6,665 nt of DNA from NCBI GenBank assembly GCA_031431035.1, contig JANPCR010000337.1, positions 1 through 6,665 of the forward strand. Direction: 5' to 3'. Origin of the DNA: JANYCG01 sp031431035 (lineage in GTDB: Bacteria; Pseudomonadota; Gammaproteobacteria; Burkholderiales; Burkholderiaceae_C). The notes beneath the pieces were generated by a model, which was not told the origin of the DNA, searched no databases, and saw nothing but the letters and a program-made list of their open reading frames with translations. The position numbers were made by a program, and so were the translations under genes. This document shows, one piece after another, positions 1-3,540 of this stretch (the stretch's first letter is position 1; each line of letters opens with the position of its first letter).

Positions 1-132
1 GTCTGGCACCGCGCCAGACACCGCGTGATGGCGCCCCCGGTTGAACAGCGTCACCTGGTGGCCCCGCGCCAACGCCGCTTCGACCAAGTGATGACCCACA
101 AACCGGGTGCCGCCTAAAATTAAGAGATTCAT
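1..132 (-). CDS. NAD-dependent epimerase/dehydratase (SDR family), N-terminal part
   Basis: The 44 codons from an ATG at 132-130 to the window edge give a Rossmann-fold N-terminus. A short hydrophobic strand (MNLLILGG) leads into GGTRFVGHH, the glycine-rich NAD(P)-binding loop (GxxxFxG) of extended SDR epimerase/dehydratases, close to residue 1 as is usual in that family. An amphipathic helix (HLVEAALARGHQV) and strand 2 ending in TLFNRGR follow; Asn-Arg at the end of strand 2 is common in the nucleotide-sugar epimerase-like group of this fold. The rest, including the catalytic YxxxK, lies off the left edge, so the substrate cannot be judged. The start is supported by the fold beginning immediately and by a weak AAGG ribosome-binding site about 9 bases upstream. 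The gene is divergent from the next one. Assignment to the superfamily is firm; the exact enzyme is unknown. Confidence 0.85.
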   Translation of the reverse strand, partial: MNLLILGGTRFVGHHLVEAALARGHQVTLFNRGRHHAVSGAVPD

Positions 133-196
133 GAGATTGGCCTTGACAGCCTGGATGGGGTTGGGGACGATCGCTTAGATTGTGGCGAATTCGAAA

Positions 197-257
197 TGCT
201 ATAAAATATATAGCAAACTATTGAATAAATTCGAGAGCTAAAGGCCTATTTTATTCA
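197..257. repeat. AT-rich inverted-repeat element, possibly a dispersed intergenic repeat
   Basis: TGCTATA (197-203) and TATAGCA (209-215) form a perfect 7-bp inverted repeat around AAATA. A second small inverted repeat, GAAT-AA-ATTC, lies at 223-232, and the block ends in AGGCCTATTTTATTCAT. The layout (GCTAT hairpin, second degenerate hairpin, then an AGGCCTATTT tail) resembles intergenic repeats I recall from Comamonadaceae genomes. That resemblance is from memory and was not checked. The inverted repeats themselves are directly visible. It could instead be part of a promoter or operator. Confidence 0.35.
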
Positions 258-287
258 TATTTTGGCAATTTTTGCCTGATTTTAGAA

Positions 288-311
288 AAAAAGAACCTGC
301 AGGTTCTTTTT
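288..311. repeat. Perfect 24-bp palindrome (terminator-like or operator-like)
   Basis: AAAAAGAACCTG is followed directly by its exact reverse complement, with the centre between 299 and 300. The GC-containing core with A-tract and T-tract edges is what a short bidirectional intrinsic terminator looks like, with T5 at the end on each strand. A perfect dyad of this size also suits a dimeric repressor. It ends one base before the ATG at 312, so any transcript crossing it would bury the ribosome-binding region in a hairpin. Its role is not decided by the sequence. Confidence 0.6.
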
Positions 312-1838
312 ATGAGAAAAACTGCTATGAAACGACTTTTTGCCGCTGTGGTCTTGGGATTCGCTTTTGCCGCACAGGCCATGACCGTCGAAGTGCAAGG
401 CCGCGTGGTTTTTGCAACCGGCGCGGTGGAAAACGATTTGGCCAAATTTCAAGAAGCGTTTGACAAACCTGGCGTCGACACCGTGGCCTTTGTCAACTCC
501 CCCGGTGGCGACTTGTGGACGGGTTTGCGTGTGGGCCGCCTGATTGCCGAGCGCGGCTTCCACACGGTGATTGGCGGGGCCTGCGTGTCGGCCTGTTCCA
601 TCATGTTCATGGGTGGCAAAACGCGTTCGTTTTCAGACGTGTACCGGCCTGCGCAAACCTTCATCGGCATACACGGTGCGCACCGCATCGACACCAAAGC
701 GGTTGACCCGGTTTTGCAACCTCAAATATTCGCGTTCTACAAGCTCAACATGGGTGACCGTTTTAACGCCGACATCATGAACAAGGCGCTGTATGACATG
801 GACGACGCGGGCTCCTTGCTGCGAGTTTATGACGCGCAAAGGCTGCCCAAACGAGTCGCCTTTCATTGCAAATCAGTCCAAACCTTGCGCAAAGACTGCA
901 CCGAATTGAAAGACGCCGACGCGCTGAGCATTGGCATCGTCACCACCAAGGCTGTCACTACGCTGGATTTGCCCGCCAGCTTCAAACAGGTTGCGAAAGT
1001 CTTAGGGCGTGAACTGCAAATTGCCATTGCCGACCCCGCCGAACACCTGAATGCCCTTGGCACCCAATTTTGTAAATCTGACCCGTGCCGCAAGCTGGTA
1101 GCCGACTTCGCCTTGGGGCTGGAAAACAAAGCCATTGCCGCACCCGTCGGTGAAGCAGGCATCGGCACCTCGTTGAACCAAGACACGCCCGTCAGCGCCT
1201 TCATTCGCTCCATCTACAGCTGCAACCACGTGCGCGGTCGTCCGTCGCGCCTGTGCGAGGCACAGGTGACCAATGGCTTTGACGTGCGCCAACTCTATGC
1301 CGAGGCCGCCGCCAGCCACGTTCCGGCCTTGGCCAAACTGACGGTTGCGCCCAACAAGTTTTACGGCAATGAGGAATACGGTGGCGGCCTGACCACAGCC
1401 ACAGGCCTACGCACCCAGAAAGTTCACGACATCACACCCAAAGACATCGACGGCATCAAAACTTTCTCAACCCAGGCGCTGTCTGCCGCCCTGAAAAGCT
1501 CGGAACCCCCAGTGGTCGTTGATGTGTGGGGCGGCGCGAACGACGTCATACCCACTGCAGTGACCCTGCTGTTTGGGGGCTTGGCTTTTGACAATGCGCA
1601 GGGCGACGCGGTCTATGAAACCCGTTTTGAGGGGCTCCTGAAATTGCTCAGCCCAGACTTGGCTAAGCCCGTCGTGTTTTATTGTGTTAATCGCGACTGC
1701 TGGCTGTCCGTCAACGCCGCCATGCGGGCTAAAAAACTGGGTTACACCAATGTAGGCTGGTACCGGGGCGGCTTTGAAAGTTGGCGTGCGGCGGAACTGC
1801 CGGTGGCGATGATTGCGGTGCGGGCGGTGGTGCGGTAG
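312..1838 (+). CDS. Exported ClpP-fold serine-hydrolase-like protein with C-terminal rhodanese-like domain
   Basis: The 508-residue protein begins with a signal peptide: basic MRKTAMKRL, a hydrophobic core, and a likely cleavage site after AQA (residue 23). The mature part starts with a ClpP/crotonase-like domain of the COG3904 type (predicted periplasmic proteins). FVNSPGGD (60-67) matches the substrate-binding strand and glycine loop; GGACVSACSIMF (88-99) places Ser93 as the nucleophile; IGIHGAH (118-124) places His121 as the base. An acidic residue near 164-165 (MDDAG) could complete a triad. The middle (about 180-400) has paired cysteines but no fold I recognise. From about 400 there is a rhodanese-like domain: VVVDVWGG (first strand), YCVNRDCW (457-464, Cys458 and Cys463), then LGYTNVGWYRGGFESWRAAELPV, the conserved rhodanese C-terminus, close to the CXXCW-motif rhodanese-like proteins associated with PQQ-dependent catabolism. 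The ATG at 312 follows a palindrome without a good ribosome-binding site; an ATG at 327 (MKRLFAAVV) gives an equally good 18-residue signal peptide and may be the real start. Substrate unknown. Confidence 0.8.
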   Translation: MRKTAMKRLFAAVVLGFAFAAQAMTVEVQGRVVFATGAVENDLAKFQEAFDKPGVDTVAFVNSPGGDLWTGLRVGRLIAERGFHTVIGGACVSACSIMFMGGKTRSFSDVYRPAQTFIGIHGAHRIDTKAVDPVLQPQIFAFYKLNMGDRFNADIMNKALYDMDDAGSLLRVYDAQRLPKRVAFHCKSVQTLRKDCTELKDADALSIGIVTTKAVTTLDLPASFKQVAKVLGRELQIAIADPAEHLNALGTQFCKSDPCRKLVADFALGLENKAIAAPVGEAGIGTSLNQDTPVSAFIRSIYSCNHVRGRPSRLCEAQVTNGFDVRQLYAEAAASHVPALAKLTVAPNKFYGNEEYGGGLTTATGLRTQKVHDITPKDIDGIKTFSTQALSAALKSSEPPVVVDVWGGANDVIPTAVTLLFGGLAFDNAQGDAVYETRFEGLLKLLSPDLAKPVVFYCVNRDCWLSVNAAMRAKKLGYTNVGWYRGGFESWRAAELPVAMIAVRAVVR

Positions 1839-1850
1839 GGGCCCAACGAG

Positions 1851-2549
1851 TTGAGAGTCGCTGGATTTACGCTGACGCCGTGTCATTCGACTATTCACCA
1901 CAAAGTGCTTGGTTACCATTGGGTGTCATTTTGTGACCTCAAATTTTACACGGCCGTGAACCCTTCTCTCCGCTACCAAGCTGCACGGCACGCGCTGGGA
2001 ATGCTAAACGCCGATGACATGAAGGCGACAATCAAAGCGCTTTGCGACGAAGGCATTTATTTGGATGTATTTATTGATGCCCTTGACTCCGGCCTGCATC
2101 CGCAAATGGAGCATGTACTGCCTGCTTTTATTGCTGCTCTTCAATACAGCGACGTGGCTGTTCCAAGCCGCGATGAAGCAGTTTGGCAACTCATCGAATA
2201 TCACCTTAACAGGGTGGTGTCCAACCAAGACCGCGCTTGGCAGGAGCTGGAAAGGTTCGTGACCGAGGTCAACCGGGAGTATGACTTTCACACTCCAACA
2301 AGGCAGTATCTAGGCGACTCACATGGAATTGAGTTGCTCCTGGGTTTGTACTGGAGCGCTGATGATATTCGCGAGCGACCAAACGAGGTAACTGTCAATG
2401 GCCTGTTTGGCGATGCAGCTTGGGTAGAACTCAATCGCCTGATCGTGGTTGAAGCAACCCGATGGCTTTGTGACAGAGCGGCTAAACCGTCTATCGAGCA
2501 AGTGGTCTATGGCCTGAGTCCCTCGCTCGCTTCAAAATTCAACCCCTGA
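1851..2549 (+). CDS. Hypothetical protein, unrecognised family
   Basis: A 232-codon open frame starts at a TTG 12 bases after the preceding stop; AGGGG at 1837-1841 (9 bases upstream) would be its ribosome-binding site. In-frame alternatives are GTG at 1923 and 1956 and ATG at 2001. The stretch before about residue 36 is low in character, and the protein-like region starts near NPSLRYQAARHALGML, so a later start is quite possible. The product is soluble, acidic and mostly helical by eye, with no membrane segment or signal peptide. Visible blocks are LCDEGIYLDVFIDALDSG, a helix rich in Glu and Trp (RDEAVWQLIEYHLNR), and a C-terminal part with IVVEATRWLCDRAAK. I recognise no catalytic motif. 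The DNA is lower in GC than the flanking genes, suggesting accessory origin. It is probably a real gene because it is the longest uninterrupted frame here; its function is unknown. Confidence 0.55.
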   Translation: MRVAGFTLTPCHSTIHHKVLGYHWVSFCDLKFYTAVNPSLRYQAARHALGMLNADDMKATIKALCDEGIYLDVFIDALDSGLHPQMEHVLPAFIAALQYSDVAVPSRDEAVWQLIEYHLNRVVSNQDRAWQELERFVTEVNREYDFHTPTRQYLGDSHGIELLLGLYWSADDIRERPNEVTVNGLFGDAAWVELNRLIVVEATRWLCDRAAKPSIEQVVYGLSPSLASKFNP

Positions 2550-2603
2550 TTGTCATGCTGAAGTCTGAATGGACGCCTAAAAAAAGTGAGAAATGAGCGT
2601 GGT

Positions 2604-2754
2604 GATTGGGCAATGCGACCGGGCTTTGGAGTGAAACGCGTTGCGGTAGCGGCCTTTCAATTCACCCCAAAAAATTCCGCGACCACCGCGTCGCAAGAAT
2701 TTTTTATGGCCGCGCGGAACTTTCACTCCAAAACCGCATGCGCATTGCCCAGTC
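2604..2754. repeat. Nested foldback (long interrupted inverted repeat), candidate miniature mobile element
   Basis: Five paired arms lie concentrically. 2604-2617 pairs with 2741-2754 (TGGGCAATGCG / CGCATTGCCCA at the core, 13 of 14 positions). 2625-2636 pairs with 2721-2732 (TTTGGAGTGAAA, perfect 12). 2649-2654 pairs with 2708-2713 (GCGGCC). 2669-2677 pairs with 2697-2705 (AAAAAATTC, perfect 9). 2679-2683 pairs with 2690-2694 (GCGAC) around a 6-base loop. The whole segment can fold into one long hairpin as RNA or as a cruciform. No target-site duplication is obvious at the ends. It may be a dispersed repeat or MITE-like element; a structured RNA is an alternative. Open frames of 77 to 99 codons crossing it are by-products of the repeat. 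Confidence 0.7.
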
Positions 2755-2765
2755 TCCGCGCGGAG
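2754..2765. repeat. 12-bp GC palindrome
   Basis: CTCCGCGCGGAG is a perfect 12-bp dyad that abuts the right end of the foldback. It may be part of the same element or a short hairpin. No T-tract follows, so it is not a typical intrinsic terminator. Confidence 0.5.
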
Positions 2766-2792
2766 GTCAACGGCGCCCGGAGGCCAAAGAAC

Positions 2793-2822
2793 TTGACAGC
2801 AGTCAGAAAATTGGATTAGTAT
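2793..2822 (+). promoter_or_regulatory. Sigma-70-type promoter of the toxin-antitoxin operon
   Basis: A perfect -35 hexamer TTGACA (2793-2798) is followed, with an 18-base spacer, by TAGTAT (2817-2822, four of six matches to TATAAT). Transcription would start near 2829-2831, giving a short leader of about 15 to 20 bases before the antitoxin start. The -10 overlaps the operator dyad, as expected for an autoregulated toxin-antitoxin promoter. Confidence 0.65.
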
Positions 2823-2835
2823 TACTGAGTAATAC
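2819..2835. promoter_or_regulatory. Operator dyad of the toxin-antitoxin operon
   Basis: GTATTACT and AGTAATAC form a perfect 8-bp inverted repeat around a single G. The dyad overlaps the -10 element and the expected transcription start, and lies 10 bases before the antitoxin ATG. In type II systems the antitoxin, usually in complex with the toxin, binds such a palindrome to repress its own operon. The dyad is seen; binding is inferred. Confidence 0.65.
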
Positions 2836-2844
2836 AAAATTTGG

Positions 2845-3084
2845 ATGCTTATGCAAGTTACTTCAGTCACAAGCAAAGGTCAAGTGACCATACCGCAAAG
2901 TGTGCGCCAGAAATTGGGCATCCGGCAAGGAAGTCGCATCGAATTTTCACTGGTGTCAGATCATGTGGAAATGCGCGTCAAAAGCTCGCCTACCGATATG
3001 ACAGTCAGCGGATTTGGCATGCTCAAAAGCCGCCGTGCTGCGGTTCCCGTTGATTTTGATGTTGCCACCTTGCATACGAAATGA
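2845..3084 (+). CDS. Type II antitoxin, AbrB/MazE (SpoVT-AbrB) fold
   Basis: The 79-residue protein has the swapped-hairpin DNA-binding domain at its N-terminus: VTSVTSKGQVTIPQSVRQKLGI followed by RQGSRIEFSL, with the hallmark SKGQVTIP and R-x-x-LGI. The C-terminal tail GFGMLKSRRAAVPVDFDVATL matches the toxin-binding segment of AbrB-type antitoxins paired with PIN toxins. It should neutralise the toxin encoded next and repress the operon through the dyad at 2819-2835. Two starts six bases apart are possible. The ATG at 2851 (MQVTSVTSKG) has a GGA at usable spacing, while the ATG at 2845 has almost no ribosome-binding site, so 2851 may be the true one. Its stop overlaps the toxin start (ATGA), implying translational coupling. 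Family assignment is firm; vapB is the usual name but it was left blank because AbrB-type antitoxins are named inconsistently. Confidence 0.9.
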   Translation: MLMQVTSVTSKGQVTIPQSVRQKLGIRQGSRIEFSLVSDHVEMRVKSSPTDMTVSGFGMLKSRRAAVPVDFDVATLHTK

Positions 3085-3497
3085 TTGGGCTCGACACCAA
3101 CGTTCTGGCTCGCTATTACGTTGAAGACAAAGCCGACGTTGAAGCGCAGAAGCAACGCGTTGCGGCCCGTCGCTTAATTGAGTCCGGCAAGCCCTTGATG
3201 GTTTGCAAGACTGTGATTCTGGAATTCGAATGGGCGATGCGCGGGTATTACGGTTTCAAATCAATCGAGGCAGTTTCCGTGTTGCGGCATTTGATGGCTC
3301 TACCCAACGTCGTGATTGAAGACCGTAGCACCGTTGAGCAGGCGCTGTCGCAATGCGAAGCAGGCATTGACTTGGCTGACGCACTGCACCACGCAAGCTA
3401 CCGCGCCTGCGAGAGTATGGCTAGCTTTGACGACAAGAAGTTTGCCCGAAAGGCTAAACGGCTTGGCTTAGCACCCAAGGTTACTTTGCTGGCCTGA
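3081..3497 (+). CDS. vapC: VapC-type toxin, PIN-domain ribonuclease
   Basis: The 138-residue length and layout are those of a PIN-domain toxin, a magnesium-dependent endoribonuclease that inhibits growth by cleaving RNA (often tRNA or rRNA in this family) when its antitoxin is degraded. The acidic active site is complete: Asp5 in GLDTNVLARY, Glu48 in VILEFEW, Asp97 (with Asp100) in GIDLADALHHA, and Asp117/Asp118 in SFDDKKFARKAKRLG. The start ATG overlaps the antitoxin stop by four bases, the typical coupled arrangement. With all acidic residues present the toxin appears intact, so the antitoxin is presumably required for viability. The target RNA cannot be told from the sequence. The gene ends 43 bases before the convergent stop of nasA, with no clear terminator between. 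Confidence 0.92.
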   Translation: MIGLDTNVLARYYVEDKADVEAQKQRVAARRLIESGKPLMVCKTVILEFEWAMRGYYGFKSIEAVSVLRHLMALPNVVIEDRSTVEQALSQCEAGIDLADALHHASYRACESMASFDDKKFARKAKRLGLAPKVTLLA

Positions 3498-3540
3498 CTA
3501 GCAAACACTTGCGGTCAAAGTCGGGGCTCTATTTTCACAC

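Larger units (their letters stand above)
133..311. promoter_or_regulatory. Divergent AT-rich intergenic region (presumed promoters)
   Basis: This 179-bp region separates two divergent genes and must carry promoters for both unless they are read from outside. It is strongly AT-rich from about 183 onward. A TTGACA (143-148) and a TATAAA (200-205) occur on the plus strand but are not correctly spaced with each other, so no sigma-70 promoter is assigned. It contains three or more inverted repeats, including GGCAA-TTT-TTGCC at 264-276, and the elements listed separately. The regulatory role is inferred from position only. Confidence 0.35.

Noticed and set aside
143..180. TTGACA at 143-148 as a promoter for the exported-protein gene
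   Set aside because: No acceptable -10 hexamer lies 16 to 18 bases downstream, and the site sits just upstream of the divergent epimerase start, in the region that serves that gene.
1467..1919. 150-codon minus-strand ORF
   Set aside because: It is antisense to the rhodanese-like domain of the exported protein, is rich in His and Arg as shadow frames often are, and has no motif.
2586..2819. Plus-strand ORF of 77 codons between the unknown ORF and the toxin-antitoxin operon
   Set aside because: It runs across the foldback arms and its content is explained by the repeat. Other frames over the same bases are also open, and there is no ribosome-binding site.
3498..3540. Possible shared terminator between the convergent vapC and nasA genes
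   Set aside because: Only a 4-bp stem (GCAA-ACAC-TTGC at 3501-3512) is present, with no T-tract on either side.
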